The translations under genes were made by a program, and so were the position numbers. A stretch of 49,146 bases of DNA from Mycobacterium sp. (GTDB lineage: Bacteria; Actinomycetota; Actinomycetes; Mycobacteriales; Mycobacteriaceae): assembly GCA_025966225.1 (NCBI GenBank), contig JAOPVI010000244.1, forward strand, positions 1 through 49,146, given 5' to 3'. Below the pieces are notes generated by a model. The model did not search any database and was not told where the DNA came from. It worked only from the letters and a program-made list of their open reading frames with translations. Below, in pieces: positions 1-8,739 of this stretch. Numbering within the stretch: the stretch's first letter is position 1; every line of letters starts with the position of its first letter.

Positions 1-1
1 G

Positions 2-946
2 CTGGGCATCGAGACCACCTTCGTCGAGCACCCGGACGACCTGGACTCCTGGCGGGCCGCCGTCCGACCGAACACGAAGGCGTTCTTCGCCGAGACCATC
101 TCCAACCCCCAGATCGACATCCTCGACATTCCGGGGGTGTCCTCGGTTGCCCACGAAAACGGGGTGCCGCTGATCGTCGACAACACCATCGCGACGCCGT
201 ACCTGATCCAGCCGATCGCGCACGGTGCCGACATCGTCGTGCACTCGGCCACGAAGTACCTCGGTGGACATGGGACGGCGATCGCAGGCGTCATCGTCGA
301 CGGCGGCAACTTCGACTGGACGAACGGACGTTTCCCCGGATTTACCGAGCCGGACCCGAGTTACCATGGCGTGGTGTTCGCCGAGCTCGGACCGCCGGCG
401 TACGCGCTGAAGGCGCGGGTACAGCTGCTCCGCGACCTGGGCTCGGCCGCCGCACCGTTCAACGCGTTCCTCGTCTCACAGGGCCTCGAGACGCTGAGCC
501 TGCGCGTCGAGCGCCACGTGTCGAATGCGCAGAAGGTCGCCGAATTCCTCAGCATCCACGACGGCGTGGTGTCGGTCAACTACGCCGGCCTGCCGTCGTC
601 GCCGTGGCACGAGCTCGGAAAGAAGCTGGCGCCCAAGGGCACTGGCGCCGTGCTGGCCTTCGAGTTGACCGGCGGCATCGAGGCGGGCAAGGCCTTCGTC
701 AACGCGCTGACGCTGCACAGCCACGTCGCCAACATCGGTGACGTCCGGTCGCTGGTGATCCACCCCGCCTCGACGACGCACGCGCAGCTCTCCGTCGAGG
801 AGCAGCTTGCGACCGGCGTGACGCCCGGCTTGGTGCGGCTCGCCGTCGGCATCGAGGGCATCGACGACATCCTCGCCGACCTGGAGCAGGGCTTCGCCGC
901 GGCCAAGCCGTTCTCCGGGGTGCCGCAGACGGCGGTCTCCGTATGA
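2..946 (+). CDS. metC: O-acetylhomoserine sulfhydrylase, 3' part (5' end outside window)
   Basis: The frame is open from base 2, so the gene begins before the window; about 314 C-terminal residues are visible. This is a PLP-dependent Cys/Met-metabolism enzyme that makes homocysteine from O-acetylhomoserine and sulfide in the cytoplasm (metC in M. tuberculosis nomenclature, functionally MetY). The motif [11 protein letters not shown] near bases 241-273 holds the lysine that binds PLP, and [13 protein letters not shown] upstream is typical of the large cofactor-binding domain. An internal GTG at 137 is not the start, because the homology continues upstream of it. It ends 10 bp before metX, which supplies its acetylated substrate, so the two are probably cotranscribed. 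Confidence in the family is high; choosing MetY over cystathionine enzymes rests mostly on the metX linkage. Confidence 0.93.
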   Translation: MGIETTFVEHPDDLDSWRAAVRPNTKAFFAETISNPQIDILDIPGVSSVAHENGVPLIVDNTIATPYLIQPIAHGADIVVHSATKYLGGHGTAIAGVIVDGGNFDWTNGRFPGFTEPDPSYHGVVFAELGPPAYALKARVQLLRDLGSAAAPFNAFLVSQGLETLSLRVERHVSNAQKVAEFLSIHDGVVSVNYAGLPSSPWHELGKKLAPKGTGAVLAFELTGGIEAGKAFVNALTLHSHVANIGDVRSLVIHPASTTHAQLSVEEQLATGVTPGLVRLAVGIEGIDDILADLEQGFAAAKPFSGVPQTAVSV

Positions 947-956
947 GTGCGGCGAA

Positions 957-2081
957 GTGACGACCTTGGAGAGCCCTGCCACCACGACCCTGCCTGCAGA
1001 AGCCGAGCTCGGCGTGGTGAACATCGGCTCACTGACGCTGGAGCACGGGGCCGTCCTCGACGACGTCTCCATCGCCGTGCAGCGCTGGGGCGAACTCTCG
1101 CCGAACCGCGACAACGTCGTGATGGTGCTGCACGCGCTGACCGGTGATTCGCACATCACCGGACCGGCTGGCCCGGACCACCCCACCCCCGGATGGTGGG
1201 ACGGGGTGGCCGGACCCGGTGCCCCCATCGATACCGACCACTGGTGCGCGATCTCCACCAACGTGCTGGGCGGCTGCCGCGGATCGACTGGACCGAGTTC
1301 GCTGGCTCCGGACGGAAAGCCCTGGGGTTCAAGGTTTCCCACGATTACCGTACGCGATCAGGTCACCGCCGACTTAGCGGCGCTCAAGGAGTTGGGCATC
1401 ACTCAGGTCGCCGCGGTCGTAGGGGGATCCATGGGCGGCGCGCGGGCCTTGGAGTGGATCGTCGGCCACCCCGATACCGTGCGTGCGGCGTTGATCCTCG
1501 CAGTCGGCGCGCGGGCCACCGCCGACCAGATCGGCACGCAGAGCACGCAGGTATCCGCCATCAAGGCCGACCCGAATTGGCAGGGCGGCGACTACTACGA
1601 AAGCGGGCGGACACCACACGTCGGCATGGAGCTCGCGCGGCGCTTCGCACACCTCACCTACCGCGGCGAGGTCGAACTCGACGATCGGTTCGGAAACGAC
1701 GTGCAAGGTGACGAGCAGCCCGCGACGGGTGGCCGGTACGCAGTGGAGAGCTATCTCGAGCATCAGGGCGACAAGCTCGCGGGTCGGTTCGACGCGGGCA
1801 CGTACGTCGTGTTGACCGATGCATTGAGCAGCCACGACGTCGGTCGCGGACGCGGCGGGGTGCCAGCGGCATTGGCCGGCTGCACGGTGCCGGTGATCGT
1901 CGGCGGCATCACCTCCGACCGGCTGTATCCGCTGCGCCTTCAGGAGGAGCTGGCTGCCCTGCTGCCGACGTGTCCCGAACTCAACGTCGTCGAAACCCCG
2001 TACGGGCACGACGGCTTCCTCGTCGAGACCGAGGCCGTCGGCAAGCTCATCCGTCAAACGCTCGAGCTGGCGTCGCGGTGA
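957..2081 (+). CDS. metX: Homoserine O-acetyltransferase MetX
   Basis: 374-residue alpha/beta-hydrolase-fold acyltransferase that transfers acetyl from acetyl-CoA to homoserine, the committing step of methionine synthesis. Visible motifs are LHALTGDSH near residue 58, the nucleophile elbow GGSMGG with Ser158, and the C-terminal YGHDGFL with His351 of the catalytic triad. Length matches mycobacterial MetX (called metA in M. tuberculosis). The GTG start at 957 lies 10 bp after the metC stop. No strong Shine-Dalgarno is visible, which suggests translational coupling. Its stop overlaps the GTG of the downstream methyltransferase (GTGA), so the three genes form one operon. Confidence 0.96.
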   Translation: MTTLESPATTTLPAEAELGVVNIGSLTLEHGAVLDDVSIAVQRWGELSPNRDNVVMVLHALTGDSHITGPAGPDHPTPGWWDGVAGPGAPIDTDHWCAISTNVLGGCRGSTGPSSLAPDGKPWGSRFPTITVRDQVTADLAALKELGITQVAAVVGGSMGGARALEWIVGHPDTVRAALILAVGARATADQIGTQSTQVSAIKADPNWQGGDYYESGRTPHVGMELARRFAHLTYRGEVELDDRFGNDVQGDEQPATGGRYAVESYLEHQGDKLAGRFDAGTYVVLTDALSSHDVGRGRGGVPAALAGCTVPVIVGGITSDRLYPLRLQEELAALLPTCPELNVVETPYGHDGFLVETEAVGKLIRQTLELASR

Positions 2082-2818
2082 GCGGCGCGGAGTCGCCGCA
2101 ACGACAGCGGTCCCTGTCCTTCGGCGAGGAGGCGGCCGCCTACGAGCGCGGCAGGCCGTCGTACCCGCCGGAGGCCATCGACTGGTTGCTGCCGACGGGC
2201 GCCCGGGACGTACTCGACCTCGGTGCTGGCACCGGGAAGCTGACCATTCGGCTGGTCGAGCGAGGGCTCACCGTCGTCGCCGTCGACCCCATCCCCGAAA
2301 TGCTCGAAGTGCTGAGCGGCTCGCTGCCGGACACCCCTGCGCTGCTCGGTACCGCCGAGGAGATCCCGTTGCCGGACAACAGCGTCGACTCGGTGCTCGT
2401 CGCGCAGGCCTGGCACTGGTTCGACCCCGAACGCGCCGTCAAGGAAGTTGCCCGGGTGCTGCGACCAGGCGGTCGGCTGGGCCTGTTGTGGAACACCCGC
2501 GACGAGCGGCTTGGCTGGGTCAAGGATCTCGGCCGCATCGTCGGCCACGAGGACGACCCGTTCAACCAGAAGGTAACGCTGCCCGCCCCGTTCACCGACG
2601 TCGAGCGCCACCAGATCGAATGGACGAGTTACCTTACGCCGCAAGCACTCATCGACTTGGTGGCATCGCGCAGTTACTGCATCACCTCGCCGACGGAGGT
2701 GCGGACCCGCACACTCGCTCAAGTCCGCGAACTGCTGGCCACGCATCCCGCGCTCGTCAACACCACCGGATTGGCGTTGCCCTACGTGACGGTGGGGGTC
2801 AGGGCCACGCTGGCCTGA
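2078..2818 (+). CDS. SAM-dependent class I methyltransferase (Rv3342-like)
   Basis: 246-residue soluble methyltransferase. Motif [20 protein letters not shown] (about residues 45-63), binds the methionine moiety of SAM, followed by an acidic [10 protein letters not shown] strand end and the [17 protein letters not shown] segment typical of the Methyltransf_11 family. I chose the GTG at 2078 because it overlaps the metX TGA by four bases (GTGA) and lies directly before the conserved region; an in-frame extension upstream would run inside metX. The substrate is unknown. The conserved linkage with metX and metC suggests a tie to methyl or sulfur metabolism, but that is inference. Confidence 0.88.
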   Translation: MSGAESPQRQRSLSFGEEAAAYERGRPSYPPEAIDWLLPTGARDVLDLGAGTGKLTIRLVERGLTVVAVDPIPEMLEVLSGSLPDTPALLGTAEEIPLPDNSVDSVLVAQAWHWFDPERAVKEVARVLRPGGRLGLLWNTRDERLGWVKDLGRIVGHEDDPFNQKVTLPAPFTDVERHQIEWTSYLTPQALIDLVASRSYCITSPTEVRTRTLAQVRELLATHPALVNTTGLALPYVTVGVRATLA

Positions 2819-2820
2819 CC
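2797..2820 (+). terminator. Hairpin at the end of the methionine operon
   Basis: GGTCAGGGCCA, loop CGC, TGGCCTGACC form a ten-pair stem with one bulge that spans the methyltransferase stop codon. There is no U-tract, so at best it is a weak intrinsic terminator of the mycobacterial type. Confidence 0.4.
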
Positions 2821-2915
2821 GCCTCACGTTGAGGTAGTGCTGGCGGCGACGAAGTACGAGTAGCCGTGACCCTGAGCGCTATCTGAACGGTGGGCTGCGT
2901 CGCACATAGTGGCCA

Positions 2916-2943
2916 AATTGTCCATTTCGGCTAGAATGTCCAT
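2916..2943 (+). promoter_or_regulatory. Leaderless promoter and probable autoregulatory operator of the TA operon
   Basis: A TAGAAT -10 element (2932-2937) is followed by six bases and then the GTG start at 2944, with no Shine-Dalgarno, so the transcript is predicted to begin at the start codon. TGTCCAT occurs at 2919-2925 and 2937-2943, 18 bp apart. This pair of direct repeats flanking the -10 element would suit repression by the Phd-type antitoxin. No good -35 is visible. Confidence 0.55.
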
Positions 2944-3312
2944 GTGACCACCTTGAGCTTCCGCAACCGCGACGGCGAACTGGTCGACGTGCCGACCGTC
3001 GCGGCCACGCGTTTCAAGAACGAGTTCGGCGCGATCTTCGAGCAGGCTGCACTTGGCGGCGCCGTCGCGATCACCAAGCACAACACGCCCAAGGCGGTGC
3101 TGCTGTCATACGCCGAGTTCGAGGCGCTGACGCGGGCCAGTTCACCCGTGCTCGACGAGTTGACCGAAGAGTTCGACGCGCTACTGGCCCGGATGCAGAC
3201 CCCAGGCGCCAAGTCCGGAATGGCCGCGGCATTCGATGCCACGCCCGAGCAGCTGAGCCGCGCCGCGGTCAAGGCGGCCCGGCCGAAGCGCCGCCGCTCC
3301 CAAGCTGAATGA
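2944..3312 (+). CDS. Phd/YefM-type antitoxin paired with zeta-like toxin
   Basis: 122-residue protein. Residues about 20-60 carry the Phd/YefM pattern: ATRFKNEFGAIFEQA, then a glycine turn, then AVAITKHNTPKAVLLSYAEFEAL. This is the DNA-binding fold that lets such antitoxins repress their own operon. The C-terminal half (DELTEEFDALLARM through the Lys/Arg-rich tail) should be the toxin-binding, poorly structured part. The GTG start at 2944 is supported by a -10 element placed for leaderless initiation. Its TGA overlaps the ATG of the toxin (ATGA), giving tight coupling. The partner is a zeta-type kinase, not a RelE or Doc toxin, so the pair is a mixed one. Function is inferred from family and context. 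Confidence 0.8.
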   Translation: MTTLSFRNRDGELVDVPTVAATRFKNEFGAIFEQAALGGAVAITKHNTPKAVLLSYAEFEALTRASSPVLDELTEEFDALLARMQTPGAKSGMAAAFDATPEQLSRAAVKAARPKRRRSQAE

Positions 3313-3947
3313 GCCGGAAGGCCTCCCCGCGGCTGTACGTACTGGCCGGGGTCAACGGTGCGGGCAAGAGCAGCATCGGCGGTGCGATGATCCGTGCCGC
3401 GGGCAGCGACTACTACAACCCGGACGAAGCGGCGCGCGCGTTGATCGCCGCCAATCCTGGGCTCGAACAGGTGAAGGCCAACGCGGCCGCGTGGCGGCAG
3501 GGCAAGCGCCTGCTGGAGCGGGCCGTCGCCGAGCGGCTGGACTTCGCGTTCGAGACGACGCTCGGCGGCGGCACAATGACACGGATTCTGGCCGAGGCCG
3601 CAGCGGCCGGTTTCGAAGTGCGAATCTTCTACGTCGGGCTGGCTAGCCCGGAGCTCCACCTCGAGCGGGTGCGCAGACGGGTGAGTGCCGGCGGTCACGA
3701 CATCCCGGAGGCCGACATCCGGCGGCGATGGCGGCACAGCCGGATGAACCTGGTGCGGTTGCTTCCGGTGCTGACGGAGTTGCGCGTGTACGACAACTCG
3801 GCAGCGGCCGACCCGGCCGCCGGTGATCCGCCGCGGCCCGTGCTCGTGCTGCACGTCGATCACGGCGAGCTCGTCGGCCCGCCGGAGCTTGCAACGACAC
3901 CCACCTGGGCGCGCCCGATCGTCGCGGCGGCCCTCAAACTGAACTAG
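3309..3947 (+). CDS. Zeta-toxin-family P-loop kinase
   Basis: 212-residue P-loop kinase. LYVLAGVNGAGKSSIGG (residues about 9-25) contains the Walker A motif GVNGAGKSS. YYNPDEAARAL supplies the Asp expected to act on the substrate, and FAFETTLGGG is the family signature for substrate binding. LERVRRRVSAGGHDIPEADIRRRW provides the arginines that contact the phosphates. Characterised zeta toxins phosphorylate UDP-N-acetylglucosamine and poison cell-wall synthesis; whether this one does is unknown. It starts inside the antitoxin stop (ATGA). Its TAG overlaps tail-to-tail by four bases with the FAD monooxygenase on the other strand. A housekeeping kinase role is possible, since many chromosomal relatives lack a demonstrated toxic effect. 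Confidence 0.82.
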   Translation: MSRKASPRLYVLAGVNGAGKSSIGGAMIRAAGSDYYNPDEAARALIAANPGLEQVKANAAAWRQGKRLLERAVAERLDFAFETTLGGGTMTRILAEAAAAGFEVRIFYVGLASPELHLERVRRRVSAGGHDIPEADIRRRWRHSRMNLVRLLPVLTELRVYDNSAAADPAAGDPPRPVLVLHVDHGELVGPPELATTPTWARPIVAAALKLN

Positions 3948-5449
3948 CCCGCCCGGGCGGGTCCGAACCAACGCTCAAGTGCTGCAATCAAGTTCGGCAG
4001 CTCAGCGGCGCCGACGCCATCGGACGCCCAAGCGACGTAACCGTCCGGCCGGATCAACATCGCCGCGGCGGGGCGGTCTGCCATGGTGCCAGTGACGACG
4101 TCCACCCGGTCGTGTTCCACCTCGAGCGTGCCGGACAGGTCGAGCAGCACCGGACGGGCGTCGTGCATCAGCTCGGCCACGCGGCGGCCGTCGTCGAGTA
4201 CGAGGTCGGGAGCCAGCCGACCCGACAGCGGATGCGCGTCACCGACGACGTAGCGCACGTCCGAGCCCGCCAGCAGGTGGGCCATGTGGTCGCGAACTTG
4301 CGGCTTCTCCAGCAGCTCACCGAAAAGCGTTCGCATCGCATCGACTTCGGGCCCCGGCGCCATCAACGCCTGCTGCGTCAGCGACTGCATCATCACGCGC
4401 TCGCCGACGGGTCGGCGTTCGGACTCATAGGTGTCCAGTAGACCGGCGGGAGCCCAGCCATTCACTTCGGCGGCTAGCTTCCAGCCCAGGTTGACGGTGT
4501 CCTGCAGACCGAGATTGAGGCCGGGCCCACCCATCGGCGAGTGCACGTGTGCGGCGTCGCCGAGCAGCAGTACGTGGCCCGCCCGGTACGTCTCGGCCAG
4601 CCTGGTGTTGATTCCATCCATCCGGCGCATCGCGTGCGGACCCGGCCCTTGGGGGGCCTCGAACGGGAGCTCGACGCCGAGCACGCGCCTGGTGCTCTCG
4701 CGAAGGTCGTCGAGCGACATCGGAGCTGCGTCAGGCGCCAGGCGCCCGGGCTCGCTGATCGCGAACATCGTTCGCCCACCTGGGATCTGGAAGAAGACGT
4801 ATCCGCCGCGCTCGAGCCGGTGGTGTCCCAATGGGAGCTTGCCGAACCCAGGCACCACGTATTCGCCATCTTCGGAACGAAGTTCATCGGAAAGGTGAAC
4901 GTCGGCCATTCTGGTAACGCTGTCGGAGGTGCTGCCTGGGAAGTCGATGCCGACCGCCTTGCGGACCGCGCTGCGCCCGCCGTCGGCGCCGACCAGGAAC
5001 TTGGCGTCGAGTTGGTAGCTCCGTTCGGGTGAGCTCACCGCGACGGTGACACCGTTCTGCGTCGCGTCGAGTCCGCTGAATTCATGCCCCCACCGGACGT
5101 CGACACCCAGGTCGCGGGCCCGCTTCTCGAGCAACCGCACGAGTCTCGGCTGTTGCAGCAGCAATGCGTGCATGGGGTTGTCGGCGACTCCGAGGAAGTT
5201 TGCCGTCATGCCCGCGAACCGCCACGCATACATCGGCGCGGGCGGGCCCTCGGCCCCACCGAAGGCGTGGTAGAGCCCACGCATGTCGAGCAGCCGGATC
5301 ACCTGTCCGACAAGCCCGTTGGCCTTCGGCTCGGAGGTCGGTCCTGGCTCCTGGTCCAGTACGACGGGGCTCACGCCGGCCAGTGCAAGCTCGCACGCAA
5401 GCATCAGTCCGTTTGGTCCGGCCCCTGCGATGACGACGTCTTCAGACAT
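3944..5449 (-). CDS. Class A FAD-dependent aromatic monooxygenase
   Basis: 501-residue flavoprotein monooxygenase of the FAD_binding_3 (PheA/TfdB/RdmE-like) group. Near the N-terminus IAGAGPNGLMLACELALAG is the GxGxxG dinucleotide fold. VGADGGRSAVRKAVGI is the DG motif. LLGDAAHVHSPMGGPGLNLG with downstream NLGWKLA is the GD motif and second FAD contact. The C-terminal region from about residue 380 (HPLSGRLAPDL to GYVAWASD) is the thioredoxin-like domain of this group. The ATG at 5449 has GAGGAG seven bases upstream and begins MSEDVVIAGAG, so the longer in-frame extension inside the regulator gene is rejected. It overlaps the TetR gene by eight bases and should be its target. The substrate is probably a phenolic or polyketide-like aromatic, but unproven. 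Confidence 0.88.
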   Translation of the reverse strand: MSEDVVIAGAGPNGLMLACELALAGVSPVVLDQEPGPTSEPKANGLVGQVIRLLDMRGLYHAFGGAEGPPAPMYAWRFAGMTANFLGVADNPMHALLLQQPRLVRLLEKRARDLGVDVRWGHEFSGLDATQNGVTVAVSSPERSYQLDAKFLVGADGGRSAVRKAVGIDFPGSTSDSVTRMADVHLSDELRSEDGEYVVPGFGKLPLGHHRLERGGYVFFQIPGGRTMFAISEPGRLAPDAAPMSLDDLRESTRRVLGVELPFEAPQGPGPHAMRRMDGINTRLAETYRAGHVLLLGDAAHVHSPMGGPGLNLGLQDTVNLGWKLAAEVNGWAPAGLLDTYESERRPVGERVMMQSLTQQALMAPGPEVDAMRTLFGELLEKPQVRDHMAHLLAGSDVRYVVGDAHPLSGRLAPDLVLDDGRRVAELMHDARPVLLDLSGTLEVEHDRVDVVTGTMADRPAAAMLIRPDGYVAWASDGVGAAELPNLIAALERWFGPARAG

Positions 5450-6080
5450 GGCTGCTCCTCTTGCTGAGCTTGTTCGGCTCGGGTAGCCCCGCCGCAACCG
5501 CGGCCAGGCCCTGACGAAGGAGGGTCGTGATCGGTCGCGGCGGATCGGCCGTCGCGTAGGCATCCATCGCCGTCTCGACGACGGACCGCATGACGGCGGC
5601 CACCAATCGCGGATACATGTCGGCGACAGGGTCGGTGCCGGTGCGTTCTGCGATCGCGTCGACCCAGTCGTCGAAGAGTTCCTTGGTCAGCGCCGCACGG
5701 ATTCCCGGCTCCAGCAACAGCTTCCGGAGGTCGACGAGTTGCTTGCGGGTGGGCAGGTTCTTGCCGACGCCTTCGCTCTCCAGCGGTTCGAGCAGCGCTT
5801 CGGTGATCGCAGCCCACAAGGGTTCGTCGCCGGGGCGCGCACGGAACAGCACGATGCTCCTGCGAATTCGGTCGAGCTGCCGGTACGCGATGGCCTCGTG
5901 CTTGCCTGCGAAGTAGTTGGTGAAGGTGCGCAGCGATACGCCCGCGCGATTGGCGATGTCCTCGCGGGTGACGTTGTCGAGGCCGACCTCGAAGGCCAAC
6001 TCCATCGCGGCGTCGCTCAGGGCCCTGCGGGTATCGGCCTTCTTGCGTTCCCGCAGGCCGAGTACCTCAACATCGGTCAC
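5442..6080 (-). CDS. TetR-family repressor of the adjacent FAD monooxygenase
   Basis: 212-residue TetR-type regulator. Residues about 10-56 are the helix-turn-helix domain, with NVTREDIANRAGVSLRTFTNYFAGKHEAI as the turn and recognition helix region. The remainder is the helical ligand-binding domain. The gene starts with GTG at 6080 and its stop overlaps the start of the downstream monooxygenase by eight bases, so repressor and enzyme share one mRNA. Upstream lie two copies of TTGCCCAGTG within inverted repeats that overlap the predicted -35 element, which is the arrangement expected for autorepression released by an aromatic ligand. The ligand is unknown. Confidence 0.88.
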   Translation of the reverse strand: MTDVEVLGLRERKKADTRRALSDAAMELAFEVGLDNVTREDIANRAGVSLRTFTNYFAGKHEAIAYRQLDRIRRSIVLFRARPGDEPLWAAITEALLEPLESEGVGKNLPTRKQLVDLRKLLLEPGIRAALTKELFDDWVDAIAERTGTDPVADMYPRLVAAVMRSVVETAMDAYATADPPRPITTLLRQGLAAVAAGLPEPNKLSKRSSHV

Positions 6081-6086
6081 GACCCC

Positions 6087-6131
6087 ACGATAACCAATTC
6101 TTGCCCAGTGAGCAAGATTGCCCAGTGGGCA
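6087..6131 (-). promoter_or_regulatory. TetR operator pair and leaderless promoter
   Basis: TTGCCCAGTGAGCAA (6101-6115, imperfect palindrome) and TGCCCAGTGGGCA (6119-6131, perfect around its centre) share the direct repeat TTGCCCAGTG at 17-bp spacing. On the minus strand TTGCTC (6115-6110), a 17-bp spacer and TATCGT (6092-6087) form a promoter, and six bases later comes the GTG at 6080. The transcript is predicted to be leaderless, and the first operator covers the -35. Confidence 0.62.
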
Positions 6132-6186
6132 CCTTTCTGGGAGCCGCCTGAGGATTCATCACCGCGCCGACGCCCGACCCCCGGAA

Positions 6187-6480
6187 CTAGCTCGTGCCCA
6201 GCGGGTCGATGGTCCACGCGATGTAGAGCATGGCCGCGCTGACCGAGGCCGTGGTGACGAAGTCGATGGCCCTCGACCGCACGACCAGCAGGCCGGCCCG
6301 ATCGTCGGCCAGGGTCAGCCGCATCGCCGCCGCGATCCCCACGCCGATGGCCATCACCAACGCGCCGCGGCGCCAGTAGCCCGCGACCACGAGTCCGAAC
6401 GCGACGAGCAAGACCAATCCCACCACCAGGATCGGCCACTGGCCCTTGAATACCTTGCGCGCGATTTCCCTTGGTGTCAC
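6187..6480 (-). CDS. Small DUF3017 integral membrane protein (Rv3355c-like)
   Basis: About 97 residues with three predicted membrane segments: ILVVGLVLLVAFGLVVAGYW, GALVMAIGVGIAAAMRLTL and the ISV-like stretch VTTASVSAAMLYIAWTI. Function is unknown; the family sits next to folD across mycobacteria in my recollection. I chose the GTG at 6480 because it gives the length I recall for Rv3355c. An in-frame TTG at 6510 would add MREEQIGRTG but lies within a 32-bp-period tandem duplication, and a stop lies upstream in that frame. No clear ribosome site supports either start. It follows folD on the same strand with a 43-bp gap and probably shares its transcript. Confidence 0.65.
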   Translation of the reverse strand: MTPREIARKVFKGQWPILVVGLVLLVAFGLVVAGYWRRGALVMAIGVGIAAAMRLTLADDRAGLLVVRSRAIDFVTTASVSAAMLYIAWTIDPLGTS

Positions 6481-6493
6481 GCCAGTTCGGCCG

Positions 6494-6554
6494 ATCTGCT
6501 CTTCGCGCAAGCGCTCATCGCCATCATCTGCTCTTTGCGCAAGCGCTCATTGCC
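6494..6554. repeat. Two-copy tandem duplication at the folD / DUF3017 junction
   Basis: A 29-bp unit at 6494-6522 recurs at 6526-6554 (period 32) with two C/T differences. It changes the end of folD: because 32 is not a multiple of three, the second copy brings a TGA into the folD frame. It also displaces the start region of the downstream membrane protein. Confidence 0.85.
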
Positions 6555-7405
6555 GCCTCGTCGAGCTCCACGACATTGGTCAGCAGGAAGGCCCGCGTCA
6601 ACGGACCGACGCCGCCGGGGTTCGGCGACACGTGCCCCGCGATGTCCCACACGCCGGGGTGTACGTCGCCCACCAGCTTTCCGGCCTCGTCCCGACTGAC
6701 CCCCACGTCGACCACCGCAGCGCCCGGCTTCACCATGTCGGCCGTCACGATGTACGGCACCCCGGCGCCTGCGACGATGATGTCGGCCTGACGACTCAGC
6801 TCGGCAAGGTTGCGAGTGCCCGTGTGGCACAACGTAACCGTCGCGTTCTCAGAACGCCGGGTAAGCAACAGCCCGATGGGCCTGCCCACTGTCACCCCTC
6901 GTCCGATCACGACGACATGAGCGCCTGCGATCGGCACGTCGAAGCGCCGCAGCAGGTGCACGATGCCCCGCGGCGTGCATGGCAGCGCGGCAGGCGTGCC
7001 CAGCACCAGCCTGCCCAGGTTCGTCGGATGGAGGCCGTCGGCGTCCTTCGCGGGATCGATGCGCTCCAGCGCCGCGTTCTCGTCGAGGTGCCTGGGCAGC
7101 GGCAGCTGCACGATGTAGCCGGTGCACTCGGGGTTGGCGTTGAGCTCGTCGATGGTCTCGTCGAGTGCGGCCTGGCTGACGTCGGCAGGCAGATCGCGCC
7201 GGATCGAGGTGATGCCCACCTTCGCGCAGTCGGCGTGCTTGCCGCGCACGTAGGCGTGCGATCCGGGATCGTCGCCAACCAACACGGTGCCTAGTCCCGG
7301 CGTTCGGCCGGCCGCGGTCAGCGCCGCCACCCGCTCCTTGAGGTCGACGAAGATCTCGTCGCGCGTGGCCTTGCCGTCCAAAGTGATCGCTCCCACGACA
7401 CTCAT
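6524..7405 (-). CDS. folD: Bifunctional methylenetetrahydrofolate dehydrogenase / methenyltetrahydrofolate cyclohydrolase
   Basis: 293-residue FolD, which interconverts 5,10-methylene-, 5,10-methenyl- and 10-formyl-tetrahydrofolate using NADP. The signature [25 protein letters not shown] holds the Tyr and Lys of the active site. [13 protein letters not shown] and [14 protein letters not shown] are folate-site blocks, and [17 protein letters not shown] plus [18 protein letters not shown] complete the NADP domain. The ATG at 7405 has GGAG thirteen bases upstream; a much longer in-frame ORF upstream is antisense to the next gene and is rejected. The last residues, MSACAKSR, come from the tandem duplication and are not part of the family. 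It is divergent from the flavin oxidoreductase, with 18 bp between start codons. Confidence 0.96.
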   Translation of the reverse strand: MSVVGAITLDGKATRDEIFVDLKERVAALTAAGRTPGLGTVLVGDDPGSHAYVRGKHADCAKVGITSIRRDLPADVSQAALDETIDELNANPECTGYIVQLPLPRHLDENAALERIDPAKDADGLHPTNLGRLVLGTPAALPCTPRGIVHLLRRFDVPIAGAHVVVIGRGVTVGRPIGLLLTRRSENATVTLCHTGTRNLAELSRQADIIVAGAGVPYIVTADMVKPGAAVVDVGVSRDEAGKLVGDVHPGVWDIAGHVSPNPGGVGPLTRAFLLTNVVELDEAAMSACAKSR

Positions 7406-7423
7406 TGTGGCAGGCTCCGATGT

Positions 7424-8656
7424 ATGGACACGGCGATGAGCCCCTTGGGCGAAGAGCAGAATGCTCAGCCCAAAGTGTTCACCGATGTGTTTGGCGAGGC
7501 CAAGCTCGGCCCGGTGACATTGCGCAACCGCATCATCAAGGCGGCGACGTTCGAAGCGTCGACGCCGGATTCCCTGGTCACCGATGACCTGATCACCTAC
7601 CACCGGCTCCCCGCCGCAGGCGGAATCGGCATGACGACGGTGGCCTACTGCGCCGTGTCGCCCGGCGGACGCACCGACGGTTGGCAGCTCTGGATGCGGC
7701 CGGAGGCAGTGCCAGGACTGCGTCGCCTGACCGACGCCATTCACGCAGAGGGCGCCGCCATCAGCGCCCAGATCGGCCACGCAGGGCCCGTCGCAAATGC
7801 CCGCACGAACAAGGCCAAGGCGTTCGCGCCGGTGCGGTTCTTCAATCCGCTGTCGATGCGGTTCGCCAAGAAGGCCTCGAGCCAGGACATCGACGACATC
7901 ACGAAGGCGCACGCCAACGCCGCCCGCCTGGCCATCGAATCCGGCTTCGACGCCGTCGAGATCCACCTCGGCCACAACGACCTGGCGAGCTCGTTCCTCA
8001 GCCCGCTGATCAACCGGCGCACCGACGAATACGGCGGCTCGCTCTCCAACCGCGCCAAGGTGGCGCGCGGTCTGGTCACGGCCGTGCGGCAGGCCGTGGG
8101 CGACCGCATCGCCGTGACGGCGAAACTCAACATGTCCGACGGCGTGCGCGGTGGCATCTCGCTCGAGGAGTCACTGCAGACCGCGAAGTGGCTGGAGGAG
8201 GACGGCGGCCTCGACGCCCTCGAGCTCACGGCGGGCAGCTCGCTGCTGAACCCGCTGTATCTGTTCCGGGGCGACGCCCCGATCAAAGAGTTCGCAGGCG
8301 CGTTCAAGCCCCCGCTGCGCTGGGGCATCCGGATGACCGGCAAGAAGTTCCTACGCGAGTACCCCTACCGCGAGGCGTACCTGATCGACCAGGCCAAGCA
8401 GTTTCGCGCGGAACTCAAGATGCCGCTGATCTTGTTGGGCGGCATCACGAATCGCGAGACGATGGACCTCGCGATGGCCGAGGGCTTCGACTTCATTGCG
8501 ATGGGCCGGGCGCTGCTCGCCGAACCCGATTTGATCAACCGCATCAAGGACGACGGCGCGGCCCACTCGGTGCGCTCGGCGTGCACGCACTGCAACAAGT
8601 GCATGGCCACCATCTACAGCCACACCCACTGCGTGGTCACGGGTTCTCCGGGCTAA
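7424..8656 (+). CDS. Old-yellow-enzyme-type NADH:flavin oxidoreductase (Rv3359-like)
   Basis: 410-residue FMN-dependent TIM-barrel oxidoreductase. [18 protein letters not shown] is the N-terminal FMN strand, [12 protein letters not shown] the second block, and [47 protein letters not shown] the long family signature. [35 protein letters not shown] forms the phosphate site. The C-terminus carries CTHCNKC and a later Cys, the start of an iron-sulfur site as in 2,4-dienoyl-CoA reductase. The second half of those larger enzymes is absent, so it is a stand-alone barrel. The substrate is probably an alpha,beta-unsaturated carbonyl or enoyl thioester. ATG 7424 and ATG 7436 are both possible starts. 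The gene is divergent from folD. Confidence 0.9.
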   Translation: MDTAMSPLGEEQNAQPKVFTDVFGEAKLGPVTLRNRIIKAATFEASTPDSLVTDDLITYHRLPAAGGIGMTTVAYCAVSPGGRTDGWQLWMRPEAVPGLRRLTDAIHAEGAAISAQIGHAGPVANARTNKAKAFAPVRFFNPLSMRFAKKASSQDIDDITKAHANAARLAIESGFDAVEIHLGHNDLASSFLSPLINRRTDEYGGSLSNRAKVARGLVTAVRQAVGDRIAVTAKLNMSDGVRGGISLEESLQTAKWLEEDGGLDALELTAGSSLLNPLYLFRGDAPIKEFAGAFKPPLRWGIRMTGKKFLREYPYREAYLIDQAKQFRAELKMPLILLGGITNRETMDLAMAEGFDFIAMGRALLAEPDLINRIKDDGAAHSVRSACTHCNKCMATIYSHTHCVVTGSPG

Positions 8657-8739
8657 CTCGTCTGCCCGTCGCGACCGCATCGCCGCAACGGCCCGAACCC
8701 CCGGCACGGGCGCCGCCTGACCCGATAGAGTCAGACGCG

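Noticed and set aside
7406-7975. Upstream extension of folD on the minus strand
   Set aside because: It is antisense to the oxidoreductase gene; the FolD family start fits ATG 7405.
7681-8739. Upstream extension of the FHA-ABC transporter frame by about 350 codons
   Set aside because: The extension overlaps the flavin oxidoreductase in another frame; homology begins at ATG 8740 directly before FHA1.
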